From Pseudomonas capsici (GTDB lineage Bacteria; Pseudomonadota; Gammaproteobacteria; Pseudomonadales; Pseudomonadaceae): 64,000 nt of DNA. The stretch is taken from NCBI RefSeq assembly GCF_017165765.1, contig NZ_JAFGZD010000002.1, positions 1 through 64,000 on the forward strand. The letters are read 5' to 3'. Under the pieces are notes generated by a model that was not told where the DNA came from, searched no databases, and saw only the letters and a list, made by a program, of their open reading frames with translations. Position numbers and translations under genes: made by a program. Shown piece after piece: positions 19,026-28,298 of this stretch (position 1 is its first letter; each line of letters starts with the position of its first letter).

Positions 19026-22000
19026 GGCGTTTCGTCACGGTTTGAAGTATGCGTATGGTGCCTTGGCTGCGCTTTATCTGTCCGCGCCGGTTTATGCGTT
19101 CACACCTTCACAAGTACCCCTGTTGAGTGCTTCTGCCGTTACACCCAATGTCATGCTGCAGGTGGATAACTCCGGCAGTATGGATACGATCATTTTTGAT
19201 TCGGGCTTCGATGCGTCGGCTTCATGGCCCACGATTGATACGGTCAACTGCAATATCTTCAGGTGTGAGCGAGGGTACACAATTCCAACAGGTGATGGTC
19301 AGTATGTCTTTTTAAGCGCTTTGACTCGGGATGGATGTACCAGCGGCTATAGTTTTGCCAAGCCCAATAACGGCACGATTTATTGCGTACCTTTGCCTGA
19401 TCCGGCGCGATCCGGCACTACACGTTATCCAGGTGCTTATCTGTCTTATCTGGTATCACAGGTCAGCTCCAACAGAAGTGTGGCGAATATACCGACCGAA
19501 AGCCGTCTGACCTCTGCCATTTCTGTAGCACTGGGCCTGGTCGATGCCAACCGCTCATTGCGGATCGGGTTGGCGACTTACAATGCACCCAACAGTAACG
19601 ACAGAGGGCCGGGCGGTAATATCAAACAGGCGGTTGCCGACCTGTCGCCTGTTCCGGCCACGACTTATCAGGCAGGCGTTACTCAGGCGACTGCCGATAC
19701 AAACTACAGGAATCTGCGCGTCGCGATTTCGGCATTGACTGCGGAGGCCAACACGCCTCTTGCTGAAACCTATTATCAGGTGACGCGCTATTTTCGCGGA
19801 CTTACTCCTTTTCCGTCATACACCAATTCACCGGCAACTTTCACAAGCCCCATTCAGTATCGTTGTCAGAAAAACTATGGTGTTGTATTGACGGATGGCT
19901 TGCCTACTTATGACAAGAACTTTCCCACCAATGATGTAGATGATCCCAATCGTTACTTGCCCAACTGGGATCGGGTCAACAATGATGGCCCGAATACCAA
20001 TGAGGCCAATGAAGGGGATACGCTCTATCTGGACGATATTGCCAAGTTCGCCTATGACATTGATATGCGCAAGGACTCCACATCCCCAGGTGGCGATCTG
20101 ACGGGGCGAAGCTGGGATAATGCCGGATTCCCGAGACAGAACCTGAGCACCTACGCGATCGGCTTCACGCTCGATAACCAGATGCTTATCGATGCCGCGG
20201 ACGATAACCATGGCCATGGCAAATACTTTCAGGCCAATGACAGTGCCGGCCTGAATACCGCATTGAACCTTGCGCTTACTGACATCTATGCCAAGGCAGG
20301 CTCCGGCGGTGGTGGCGTATCAAGTTCATCGACCCTCCAGGCCGGAACACAGTTTTACCAGACGCTCTACGACCCGACCGACTGGCACGGTACCGTCAGG
20401 GCCTTCAACCTCAATGCCACGACCGGAGCCTTGAGTGCGCCGGTCTGGACGACGGACAGCACGATTGTCAGTGGCTCTACTGCCCCTGTTTTCGAGTCGT
20501 GGAATACGGGAGCCATTCCTTCGAGAATCACGCTGGACTACGCCAACTTCAGTCCGGCCCAGCAACTGGCATTCACCTCGACCTTGCCTACAGGCGTGAC
20601 GGGGCCAGAGGTGATTGCCTGGGCCAAGGGCACTGCGAACGCCAAGTTGCGCACGCGCACCAGGCTGCTCGGTGACATCATCAACTCTACGCTGGGCGCG
20701 GGCCTGCCCACCGAAAAGACAGCTACCGATCTGGTTGGCGATACCAGTTACACCACCTATCTGGCCAACAAGAACAGCAACATGACCTACAGCCTTCTGG
20801 CCAATGCCAACGATGGCTTCTTCAATGTCATCAATGCCAGTAACGGGGTGCGGCGATACGCCTATATGCCTTCCACGTCGCTGGCTTCTCTGGCGACCAT
20901 TTCTTCAACCAACTACGGCTCCGGGGTGCACAAGTTCACGGTTGATGGGCAGATTGCGGTTTTCGATACTCAATTATCCGCTGGCTCGGCATGGCGTACA
21001 GTCGCCTTCTCCGGTCTGGGAGCGGGCGGCAAGGCGTTCTTTGCGATCAAACTGTTTGAAGGGACCAGCAATACCCCCCAGGCAATGTGGGAGGTCAAGG
21101 CACCGGACACCTCCGACACCAATAACAGGTTCAACAACTTGGGTTACAGCTACTCCAAGCCTGATGTAGCGCGTATGGCCGACGGGACCGGCATCATGGT
21201 AGTGGGCAATGGCTATGGCAGTTTTACAGGCCGGGCGTCGCTGTTCGTGCTGAATGCCAATACAGGCGCATTCATTGCGGAAATCCAGACACCGCTTGTC
21301 GTCAGTGGCGAGACTGATAACGGCCTGTCCTCGGTCAAGCTGCGGGTCAACTCGCAGAACGTCGTTCAGGCTGCTTATGCCGGGGACCTCAAGGGGCGTA
21401 TGTGGAAGTTCGACATGAGTGGTGCGGCGGCTTCCAGCTGGAGGGTCGCTTTCAATGGTACGCCGTTGTTCACTGCGCCAAGGGGAGCCAACCAGCCGAT
21501 TACTGTACAGCCGCTGTTAATCGATCACCCGCTCAACGGCAAGCTTGTGTATTTCGGTACCGGTAAATTCAGTGAGGCCACTGACAAGCAGACCAGCGCC
21601 TTGCAGGACTTTTACGCCATCTGGGATGGTGATGCCGGATCAGGCAATATCGTTGAAGCCAACCTGCAGGCCCAGGCGGTCAATGGTTCGGTGACCGGCA
21701 ATGGCAATACTTACTTCACTTCCACTACCAACGATGTGGACTGGGCCACCAAGAAGGGCTGGTACATGCCACTGGCAACCGCTGCGCCTTACCTGGGCGA
21801 AAGGATTATCTATCCTGCACAGACCTCTCGTGGCCGTATCATTTTCACCACGGCCTCGGTGAACTCCACCGACCCGTGTGAAAGTACCGGTACCGGGCGT
21901 CTGTTCGAGCTGGATGCCGCCACCGGCAGCATGCTCAATTATCAGGTGCTCGATACCAACGGCGACAATGACATTACCGCTGCCGACACCCTCGTTGCCG

Positions 22001-22173
22001 GCCTTGGGATCGGTACGGGGATTCCGGTGGTCGCTTCCATCGTGGCAGGCACCAACGGCAACAACGACAACAAATACCTGATCGACTCCAGTGGCGGAAC
22101 GCCGGTCAAGCTGCTGGAGAAGGGCGGGAGTGCCAACGTCTTCCAGCGCATCATGTGGCGACAAATCCAGTAG
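19012..22173 (+). CDS. pilY1: Type IV pilus tip adhesin PilY1
   Basis: A 1,053-aa exported protein. A signal peptide (about 1-29, ending SAPVYA) precedes a von Willebrand A domain whose MIDAS motif is DNSGSM (Asp52, Ser54, Ser56). The C-terminal half is the PilY1 beta-propeller, with a calcium loop DTNGDNDITAAD (981-992) as in PilY1 proteins that control pilus extension and retraction. The start at ATG 19012 lies inside pilX. The N-terminal domain is the variable, surface- or host-specific part. The length is somewhat below P. aeruginosa PilY1 (about 1,160). Confidence 0.92.
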   Translation: MPIAKAFRHGLKYAYGALAALYLSAPVYAFTPSQVPLLSASAVTPNVMLQVDNSGSMDTIIFDSGFDASASWPTIDTVNCNIFRCERGYTIPTGDGQYVFLSALTRDGCTSGYSFAKPNNGTIYCVPLPDPARSGTTRYPGAYLSYLVSQVSSNRSVANIPTESRLTSAISVALGLVDANRSLRIGLATYNAPNSNDRGPGGNIKQAVADLSPVPATTYQAGVTQATADTNYRNLRVAISALTAEANTPLAETYYQVTRYFRGLTPFPSYTNSPATFTSPIQYRCQKNYGVVLTDGLPTYDKNFPTNDVDDPNRYLPNWDRVNNDGPNTNEANEGDTLYLDDIAKFAYDIDMRKDSTSPGGDLTGRSWDNAGFPRQNLSTYAIGFTLDNQMLIDAADDNHGHGKYFQANDSAGLNTALNLALTDIYAKAGSGGGGVSSSSTLQAGTQFYQTLYDPTDWHGTVRAFNLNATTGALSAPVWTTDSTIVSGSTAPVFESWNTGAIPSRITLDYANFSPAQQLAFTSTLPTGVTGPEVIAWAKGTANAKLRTRTRLLGDIINSTLGAGLPTEKTATDLVGDTSYTTYLANKNSNMTYSLLANANDGFFNVINASNGVRRYAYMPSTSLASLATISSTNYGSGVHKFTVDGQIAVFDTQLSAGSAWRTVAFSGLGAGGKAFFAIKLFEGTSNTPQAMWEVKAPDTSDTNNRFNNLGYSYSKPDVARMADGTGIMVVGNGYGSFTGRASLFVLNANTGAFIAEIQTPLVVSGETDNGLSSVKLRVNSQNVVQAAYAGDLKGRMWKFDMSGAAASSWRVAFNGTPLFTAPRGANQPITVQPLLIDHPLNGKLVYFGTGKFSEATDKQTSALQDFYAIWDGDAGSGNIVEANLQAQAVNGSVTGNGNTYFTSTTNDVDWATKKGWYMPLATAAPYLGERIIYPAQTSRGRIIFTTASVNSTDPCESTGTGRLFELDAATGSMLNYQVLDTNGDNDITAADTLVAGLGIGTGIPVVASIVAGTNGNNDNKYLIDSSGGTPVKLLEKGGSANVFQRIMWRQIQ

Positions 22174-22185
22174 GGAAGGTGATTC

Positions 22186-22584
22186 ATGCGAGCAGTATCC
22201 AGAGGCTTTACCTTGATCGAACTCATGATCGTCGTGGCGATTGTCGGTATTCTGGCGGCCGTTGCTTACCCCAGTTATGTCGAATACACGAAGCGTACTC
22301 AGCGTTCGGCCATTGCCAGCCTGCTTTCGGAGCAGACCCAGACCCTTGAGCGTTTCTTTTCAAGAAATGGCACCTACGCCGGAGCGCAAGGTTTGAGTGG
22401 CGGTAATAGTTATTACAATATCGGCTCGGTCCTTACCGCCACAGGTTTCACCTTGACCGCCACCCCGACCGGCTCGCTCATGAGCGGCGATAAATGCGGT
22501 AGTTTTGTCATCACCAATACCGGGGCGATCAGCAATTCAGGCGCCACCAGCGGCGTGACAACCAAGGACTGCTGGGGGCGTTAA
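22186..22584 (+). CDS. pilE: Type IV pilus minor pilin PilE
   Basis: A 132-aa prepilin: leader MRAVSRG, then [29 protein letters not shown]-terminal disulphide loop is implied by KCGSF and KDCWGR. It is the last gene of the operon, 12 bases after pilY1. The small pilY2 gene found between pilY1 and pilE in P. aeruginosa is absent here. PilE joins the minor-pilin tip complex to the major pilin shaft. Confidence 0.9.
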   Translation: MRAVSRGFTLIELMIVVAIVGILAAVAYPSYVEYTKRTQRSAIASLLSEQTQTLERFFSRNGTYAGAQGLSGGNSYYNIGSVLTATGFTLTATPTGSLMSGDKCGSFVITNTGAISNSGATSGVTTKDCWGR

Positions 22585-22611
22585 CTCCTTTTTCTTTGCC
22601 TAGAGACCAAA

Positions 22612-23781
22612 ATGCACAAGCAACATGTAGTGATCGTCGGCGGTGGTGTTATCGGGTTGTTGACTGCCTTCAACCTTGCCGCCGAAGTGGCCAGTGTCGT
22701 GTTGCTTGATCGCTCCGGCGTCGGTCAGGAGTCTTCATGGGCGGGTGGCGGGATTGTGTCGCCACTCTATCCATGGCGCTACAGCCCGGCAGTTACCGCC
22801 CTGGCTCACTGGTCCCAGGACTTCTACCCGCATCTGGCCGAACGCCTGTTTGCCCGGACCGGCGTTGATCCTGAAGTTCACAAGACAGGTCTGTACTGGC
22901 TGGACCTGGACGATGAGCAGCAAGCCCTGAACTGGGCGGTCCGTGAGCAACGACCGCTGAGTAGTGTCGATGTGTCGGCTGTTCACGATGCGGTACCGGC
23001 GCTGGGGCAGGGCTATTCACGGGCCATTTACATGGCCGATGTGGCCAATGTGCGTAATCCTCGTCTGGTGAAATCCCTCAAGGCGGCGTTGCTGGCCTTG
23101 CCCAATGTCGAGATTCGCGAGCAGTGCGAAGTCAGCGGGTTTGTTCGCGAGGGCAATATTGTTCGGGGTGTGAGCACGCCAACGGGCGATATTCTGGGCG
23201 ACCGTGTCGTGCTGGCGGCGGGTGCCTGGAGTGGCGAATTGCTCAGGAGCCTGGGCCTGGAGTTACCCGTCGAGCCGGTCAAGGGCCAGATGATTCTCTA
23301 CAAGTGCGCATCCGACTTCCTGTCGAGCATGGTGCTGGCCAAGGGTCGTTACGCCATCCCGCGTCGTGATGGTCATATCTTGATCGGTAGCACGCTGGAG
23401 CACGAAGGCTTCGACAAGACGCCGACCACGGCTGCGCTGGAAAGCCTCAAGGCTTCGGCCATCGAATTGATTCCCGAACTGGCGAATGCCGAGCCCGTTG
23501 CCCAGTGGGCAGGGCTGCGTCCCGGCTCGCCCGAAGGCATTCCCTTTATCGGCCCGCTGGAGGGTTTCGAGGGGCTGTGGCTGAACTGTGGGCACTACCG
23601 CAACGGTCTGGTGCTGGCGCCTGCATCTTGCCAGTTGTTGACGGATCTGCTGCTGGGGCGTGAGCCGATTATCGATCCGGCTCCTTATGTACCGGGTTTT
23701 TCGCGAATGAATTCGCCACTACTAAGAGCCAATTCATTCACGAACCGGGTTCAATCCAGCCCCAGCTTCTTCAACCGGTAA
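22612..23781 (+). CDS. thiO: Glycine oxidase ThiO (FAD-dependent)
   Basis: A 389-aa flavoprotein of the DAO family. It starts VVIVGGGVIGLLTAFNLA (dinucleotide fold) and has SSWAGGGIVSPLYPW, VVLAAGAWSGELL and the C-terminal FAD segment WAGLRPGSPEGIPFIG. It oxidises glycine to iminoacetate for thiazole synthesis. The last ~20 residues (after YVPGFSR) are encoded by a REP-like inverted repeat and run 31 bases into the end of convergent pilR. The family normally ends near residue 365-370, so the tail is probably an acquired extension. Confidence 0.88.
   Translation: MHKQHVVIVGGGVIGLLTAFNLAAEVASVVLLDRSGVGQESSWAGGGIVSPLYPWRYSPAVTALAHWSQDFYPHLAERLFARTGVDPEVHKTGLYWLDLDDEQQALNWAVREQRPLSSVDVSAVHDAVPALGQGYSRAIYMADVANVRNPRLVKSLKAALLALPNVEIREQCEVSGFVREGNIVRGVSTPTGDILGDRVVLAAGAWSGELLRSLGLELPVEPVKGQMILYKCASDFLSSMVLAKGRYAIPRRDGHILIGSTLEHEGFDKTPTTAALESLKASAIELIPELANAEPVAQWAGLRPGSPEGIPFIGPLEGFEGLWLNCGHYRNGLVLAPASCQLLTDLLLGREPIIDPAPYVPGFSRMNSPLLRANSFTNRVQSSPSFFNR
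23700..23744. repeat. REP-like inverted repeat inside the thiO 3' end
   Basis: TTCGCGAATGAATTCGCC (23700-23717) and AGCCAATTCATTCACGAA (23727-23744) are inverted repeats matching at 15 of 18 positions. The same arm sequence occurs at 34550 and, diverged, near 26993 and 27049. Confidence 0.65.
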
Positions 23782-25091
23782 CGCATCGATCTGAATGACA
23801 GGCTCAGGCGCTGCGCTGCCGCCGTCCGGTTCCAGCGGGTTTCTTCCAGGGCCTGCAGGATCAGTTTGCGCTCGATGCTTTCCAGGTAATCTTCCAGATT
23901 ATCGATATCGGCCAGATTGTGGCCGTCGTGTTCCTGAGGCGTACCGGACTCAGCCAGGCGAAGGTCCGAAGCGTGGATTTCATCGTTTTCGCAAAGGGTG
24001 TAAGCACGCTCCAGCATGTTTTCCAGTTCGCGGACATTGCCGGGGAAGCGATAGCTTTTCAGGGTTTCCAGCGCCTGTGGATGAAGACGCGCCGAGGCCT
24101 GGCCGCAGTTGGCGGCCAGACGTTGCAGGACGCTGTCCACCAGTTGGTCGATATCTTCGCGTCGCTCACGCAGAGGTGGTACTCGCAGCTCGATGACGTT
24201 CAGGCGGTAATACAAATCCTGCCGGAAGCGTCCGGCAGCGACTTCGGCGTTCAGGTCCTTGTGGGTGGCGCAGAGAATTCGCACATCCACGACCTGTTCC
24301 TGCTGACCGCCGACGCTGCGTATGGATTTTTCCTGGATGGCTCGCAGCAGTTTTACCTGCATGGCCAGCGGCAAGTCAGCGACTTCATCCAGAAACAGCG
24401 TGCCGTTATTGGCCGCCTGAAACAGCCCCGGCTTGTCTTCATGGGCACCGGTGAAGCTGCCTTTGCGATGGCCGAAGAACTCGCTTTCCATCAGTTCGGA
24501 CGGGATTGCCCCGCAGTTGACCGGCACGAAAGGCTTGTCGATACGTGGCCCTTGCTCATGAATCAGCCGAGCGACCAGTTCCTTGCCGCTACCCGATTCG
24601 CCACTGATATAGATCGGTGCCTGACTGCGCGCCAGTTTGTCGATTTGCTTGCGCAGGGCACGCATGGGCGGTGAGTTGCCCAGCAGACGGCTGTCGATGC
24701 TGCGTTCTGCCTGGACGCCGGGGTGCAGGCGCAAGGCGCTGCTGACCAGTTCCCGCAGTCTGCTCAGGTCTACCGGCTTGGTCAGGAAGTCGAAGGCACC
24801 GGCCTTGAGTGCGTGGATGGCCATATCCAGACTGCCATGGGCGGTGATCATCGCCACGGGGGTCTGTGGGTAAGCCTGTTGAATATGCTGTACCAGCTCC
24901 AGGCCATTACCGTCAGGCAGGCGCATGTCGGTCAGACACATGTCGAATGCCTCGCGAGCCAGCCACTCGCGGGCCTCGGTCACATTGCGGGCGCTGCGGG
25001 TGTCGAGTTTCATGCGGCCAAGCGTGATCTCCAGAAGTTCACGAATGTCCGGCTCATCATCGACTATCAGAATCTTTTGCCGTTGGGTCAT
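23751..25091 (-). CDS. pilR: Type IV pilus sigma54 response regulator PilR
   Basis: A 446-aa NtrC-type regulator. The receiver domain (1-120) has phospho-acceptor Asp55. The AAA+ domain has Walker A GESGSGKE (164-171) and the sigma54-contact loop GSFTGA (211-216; Ser in place of the usual Ala). A Fis-type helix-turn-helix is at the C-terminus (WNRTAAAQRLSLSFRSMRYRLKKL). It activates pilA and other RpoN promoters when phosphorylated by PilS. The start lies two bases after the pilS stop, so the two are coupled. Confidence 0.94.
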   Translation of the reverse strand: MTQRQKILIVDDEPDIRELLEITLGRMKLDTRSARNVTEAREWLAREAFDMCLTDMRLPDGNGLELVQHIQQAYPQTPVAMITAHGSLDMAIHALKAGAFDFLTKPVDLSRLRELVSSALRLHPGVQAERSIDSRLLGNSPPMRALRKQIDKLARSQAPIYISGESGSGKELVARLIHEQGPRIDKPFVPVNCGAIPSELMESEFFGHRKGSFTGAHEDKPGLFQAANNGTLFLDEVADLPLAMQVKLLRAIQEKSIRSVGGQQEQVVDVRILCATHKDLNAEVAAGRFRQDLYYRLNVIELRVPPLRERREDIDQLVDSVLQRLAANCGQASARLHPQALETLKSYRFPGNVRELENMLERAYTLCENDEIHASDLRLAESGTPQEHDGHNLADIDNLEDYLESIERKLILQALEETRWNRTAAAQRLSLSFRSMRYRLKKLGLD

Positions 25092-25093
25092 GC

Positions 25094-26686
25094 TCAGCTC
25101 AACTTGAACGGGTGAGCGAAAGTGATACGCATGCAGCTACCGCCCTCGGGACGAGGGGTGTAATCCAGATGCGCCTGGTTGCTTTCGCACAGCTCCCGGG
25201 AAAGGTAGAGGCCAAGGCCGGTACCTTTGCTTTCTGTGGTGAAAAAGGGCTCGAAGAGTTTGGCCAGATGCTGTTCGGAGACGCCCGGCCCGTCATCGAG
25301 CACTTCCAGGGTGGGCAGGTCGTTTTCCGGGTTATGGAACAGCTTCAGCCAGACCTGGGCCACATCATGCTGCTTGCTGCTGTAGCGCAAGCCGTTGTGC
25401 AGCAGGTTGGTCAGCACCTGATTCAATTGCTCCGGGTCCATGCGCGTGGTGAGCATGCCCTGGCCGAATTCGGTATGAACCTTTTGGTTGGCTGGCGCTG
25501 AGCTGCGAAAGTCTGCGACGAAGTTCTCCAGCCAGGTTCTCAGGTCGAGCAGTTCGGCTTCGGTTTCGCGGCGTCTGGACAATTGCAGGACGTTCTCGAT
25601 CACTACATTGATGCGTCGCGATTGATCATGAATGATCTGCCCGAGTCGCCGGTCCGGTGCTGACAGCTCTTCCGATTCGTTGAGCAGTTGCGCTGCATGG
25701 CTGACAGCTCCCAGCGGGTTGCGGATCTCATGGGCAATGCCGGCTGTCAGGCGGCCCAGTGCGGCAAGCTTCAGTTGCTGGGCCTGATGGGCGACCTGTG
25801 AAAGGTCTTCCAGAAAGATCAGCGTCTGGCGCTGGTCGCCACGGTTGAGTGCGGCGAAGCTGGGTTTCAGGATCGGGCCGATGGCGGAGGTCGATATGCT
25901 GCGCGGCGCCATGATGGGATTGATCAGCCATTGCCGCAGGCGATCCACCAGTTGTGGCGAGTATTGATCGATGACCTGACCGACCAGTTTTTCATGCCCC
26001 AGCAGGCTCAAGGCGCCCTGATTGGCCAGCAGCACCTGGCGGCGTGAGTCGAGCACCAGAATACCGGTGTGCATGCGTTGCAGGATCAGGGCATTGAGCT
26101 CTTCGAGCTGGTCGACATCGGCGGCCCGCTGTTCGGCCAGCACTTCGCTCACTTGCATGCGGGCGGTCAGTGCCTGTACCAGCAGGGCAGCGGCAAAGCA
26201 CAGGGCTCCCAGCGTACTGGCCTGCACATAGTCATTGGAGGCCACCGGGCTGATGAAGCTGATGTAGAACGTCAGGTAAATGATGCCGATGGCGGAGACG
26301 GCAGCAATCAACAGCCCGAGGCGACCGCGCAGCAGAACATTGCTGATGGCGACCGAGGCAATCAGCAGGTTGCCGATACCACTTGAAGTGCCGCCCGCGG
26401 CATAGAAGAGGCCTGACAGCATCACCGCATCGGTCACTGCCAGGCTGAAGAGCTGGACTTTGTGGCGGGGGCGCTCAAGCAGCACCACAACCAGAATGTT
26501 GAACACCAGATACAGCCAGCAGCCAGCCCGAAACAGGTTCAGATTGGCCAGTTGCAACAGTTCGGTGTCCAGGTCGCTGGAGATCAACAGCACCAGCACA
26601 ATGCCGATGGTCAGTCGATACAGGTGATACAGCCGCAGGATCCGTTGCGCTTGGGGGCTGCCGAGTGAAAGCGTCTCAGCGGTCAC
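25094..26686 (-). CDS. pilS: Type IV pilus sensor kinase PilS
   Basis: A 530-aa histidine kinase. Six hydrophobic segments occupy about residues 25-175, followed by a PAS-like region (about 195-300). The HisKA phospho-acceptor is His319 (AGIAHEIRNPLG), the same number as in P. aeruginosa PilS. The HATPase_c domain has N-box, DDGPGV and GTGLGLYLS motifs. It senses pilin in the membrane and controls PilR. Its start overlaps the end of the PP0621-like gene by 11 bases. Confidence 0.93.
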   Translation of the reverse strand: MTAETLSLGSPQAQRILRLYHLYRLTIGIVLVLLISSDLDTELLQLANLNLFRAGCWLYLVFNILVVVLLERPRHKVQLFSLAVTDAVMLSGLFYAAGGTSSGIGNLLIASVAISNVLLRGRLGLLIAAVSAIGIIYLTFYISFISPVASNDYVQASTLGALCFAAALLVQALTARMQVSEVLAEQRAADVDQLEELNALILQRMHTGILVLDSRRQVLLANQGALSLLGHEKLVGQVIDQYSPQLVDRLRQWLINPIMAPRSISTSAIGPILKPSFAALNRGDQRQTLIFLEDLSQVAHQAQQLKLAALGRLTAGIAHEIRNPLGAVSHAAQLLNESEELSAPDRRLGQIIHDQSRRINVVIENVLQLSRRRETEAELLDLRTWLENFVADFRSSAPANQKVHTEFGQGMLTTRMDPEQLNQVLTNLLHNGLRYSSKQHDVAQVWLKLFHNPENDLPTLEVLDDGPGVSEQHLAKLFEPFFTTESKGTGLGLYLSRELCESNQAHLDYTPRPEGGSCMRITFAHPFKLS

Positions 26687-26915
26687 GAGTCGCGGGGCCT
26701 TCTAGCCTGTGCGCTTCGCTGCAATACCATTGTTGTTCCTGGCTCAATGCACGATCACGAGGAAGATGAACGCCACAATGGGCACAACGCACCATGGGCG
26801 ATGCCGCAGTTTCTGGCGGATCTGCAGGTTTTTTTTGAGCAGGCGGGTTGAGCAGGCGCTTGATGAACCACACCGCTGCCGCGATCAACGCAACCCACAT
26901 AATTATGCGAATCAT
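26676..26915 (-). CDS. PP0621-like small membrane zinc-ribbon protein
   Basis: A 79-aa protein with an N-terminal membrane helix (MIRIIMWVALIAAAVWFIKRLL). The C-terminal treble-clef-like zinc site is CAHCGVHLPRDRA...YCSEAH (three cysteines and His). It lies between bamD and pilS, the position of PP_0621 in P. putida. I start at ATG 26915; a 14-residue upstream extension is possible but unsupported. Translational overlap with pilS suggests a shared transcript. Function is unknown. Confidence 0.78.
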   Translation of the reverse strand: MIRIIMWVALIAAAVWFIKRLLNPPAQKKPADPPETAASPMVRCAHCGVHLPRDRALSQEQQWYCSEAHRLEGPATRDR

Positions 26916-26992
26916 GACTACCGAGCTTAATGATTGAAGAGTTGGCAGTGTAGCCAAGGAGCAGGCGGGCGGACAGGGTACAGAAGCGAAGT

Positions 26993-27070
26993 GGAAGCGA
27001 ATTTATTCGTGAAGAGTCTGATATGCCCGAAGGAAATCCATCGTCTTATCGCGTATGAATCCGCTCCTGC
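26993..27070. repeat. REP-like inverted repeat pair
   Basis: GGAAGCGAATTTATTCGTGA (from 26993) and TCGCGTATGAATCCGCTCCT (from 27049) are imperfect inverted arms of the same family as the repeats at 23700 and 34550. They sit between bamD and the PP0621-like gene. Confidence 0.55.
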
Positions 27071-27084
27071 AAATGTGGGGGCCA

Positions 27085-27115
27085 CAAAAAAGAGGCCCGC
27101 AGGCCTCTTCGTTGT
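27085..27115 (-). terminator. bamD intrinsic terminator
   Basis: On the minus strand AGAGGCC pairs with GGCCTCT over a 4-base loop, then TTTTTTGTGG. It lies just past the bamD stop. Confidence 0.88.
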
Positions 27116-27126
27116 CATCACCGGTT

Positions 27127-28149
27127 TCAGTCGAACATGCCGAATGTCATGTAGCTGAACCAGGAGCGGCTTTTCTTGCCTTTCGCTTCTTCGGCTTCAC
27201 GGGCCTGCTCATCCAGTTCTGCCTGGTTTTCCGGCAGCAACTCTTTCGGGATGGCGTCCTTGGCATCCTGGTACTGCTTCTGGATGTCCTGGTTGGCGCG
27301 GGTTTCGCCCGGTGGCAGAGGCGCGCTGCCATTGATCAGACCCAGAGTAGCTTTCGACAGCCATGTACGGTTGTCAGCTTCTGCCTCGCGAGGCGTGAAC
27401 TGACCGTCAGCCAGTTGCGGATGGTTCGGGTAGTTGGCCTTCAGGACTTCGAGGCTGGTGGCTGCCAGTTCGTCGAGGTGCAGGCGCTGATAGGATTCGA
27501 CCATCACTGCCAGACCGTCGCCGACCGAAGGCGTTTCCTGGAAGTTTTCCACCACGTAGCGGCCACGGTTGGCGGCGGCGACATAGGCCTGACGTGTCAG
27601 GTAGTAGTCGGCTACGTGAATTTCGTAGGCCGCCAGCAGGTTGCGCAGGTAGATCATGCGCTGCTTGGCGTCAGGCGAGTAGCGGCTGTTGGGGTAGCGG
27701 CTGGTCAGTTGAGCGAACTCGTTGAACGAGTCGCGTGCAGCGCCCGGGTCACGCTTGGTCTGGTCCAGCGGCAGGAAGCGCGCCAGCAGGCCGACGTCCT
27801 GATCGAAGGAGGTCAGGCCCTTCATGTAGTAGGCGTAATCGACATTGGGGTGCTGCGGGTGCAGGCGAATGAAGCGCTCGGCAGCGGATTTTGCTGCTTC
27901 GGGCTCACTGTTCTTGTAGTTCGAGTAGATCAGTTCGAGTTGTGCCTGATCGGCATAGCGACCGAACGGATAGCGTGACTCCAGCGCCTTGAGTTTCTCG
28001 GTGGCGCTGTTGTAGCTGTTGTTGTCCAGGTCGGCCTGCGCCTGCTGGTACAGCTCGACTTCACTGAGGTTCTCGTCGATGACTTCCTTCGACGAACAGG
28101 CCGCAGTCAGTGCGAGGATGGCGATCAGCAGCAGGTGTTTCACTTGCAT
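27127..28149 (-). CDS. bamD: Outer-membrane assembly lipoprotein BamD
   Basis: A 340-aa lipoprotein of the BAM complex that inserts beta-barrel proteins. The signal peptide ends in lipobox LTAAC (Cys18). TPR repeats fill about residues 28-250 ([54 protein letters not shown]). The C-terminal ~80 residues form a charged tail typical of Pseudomonas BamD. I start at ATG 28149; an upstream frame reaching 28233 is not a signal peptide and is rejected. It diverges from rluD, as is usual in gammaproteobacteria. Confidence 0.95.
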   Translation of the reverse strand: MQVKHLLLIAILALTAACSSKEVIDENLSEVELYQQAQADLDNNSYNSATEKLKALESRYPFGRYADQAQLELIYSNYKNSEPEAAKSAAERFIRLHPQHPNVDYAYYMKGLTSFDQDVGLLARFLPLDQTKRDPGAARDSFNEFAQLTSRYPNSRYSPDAKQRMIYLRNLLAAYEIHVADYYLTRQAYVAAANRGRYVVENFQETPSVGDGLAVMVESYQRLHLDELAATSLEVLKANYPNHPQLADGQFTPREAEADNRTWLSKATLGLINGSAPLPPGETRANQDIQKQYQDAKDAIPKELLPENQAELDEQAREAEEAKGKKSRSWFSYMTFGMFD

Positions 28150-28298
28150 GGCGGCTTGCGTCCCTATAACGGCCTGCTGTCTTGGGCGGGGCCGTCCTGT
28201 TATGATGAACGCCCCGCAAGACCCGCGGGGCAAAAGACGCCGTATTTAACCACAAGCGCGCTGCCGAAACCAAAGGCTAGCCGCCTTCTAGTCTGGCC

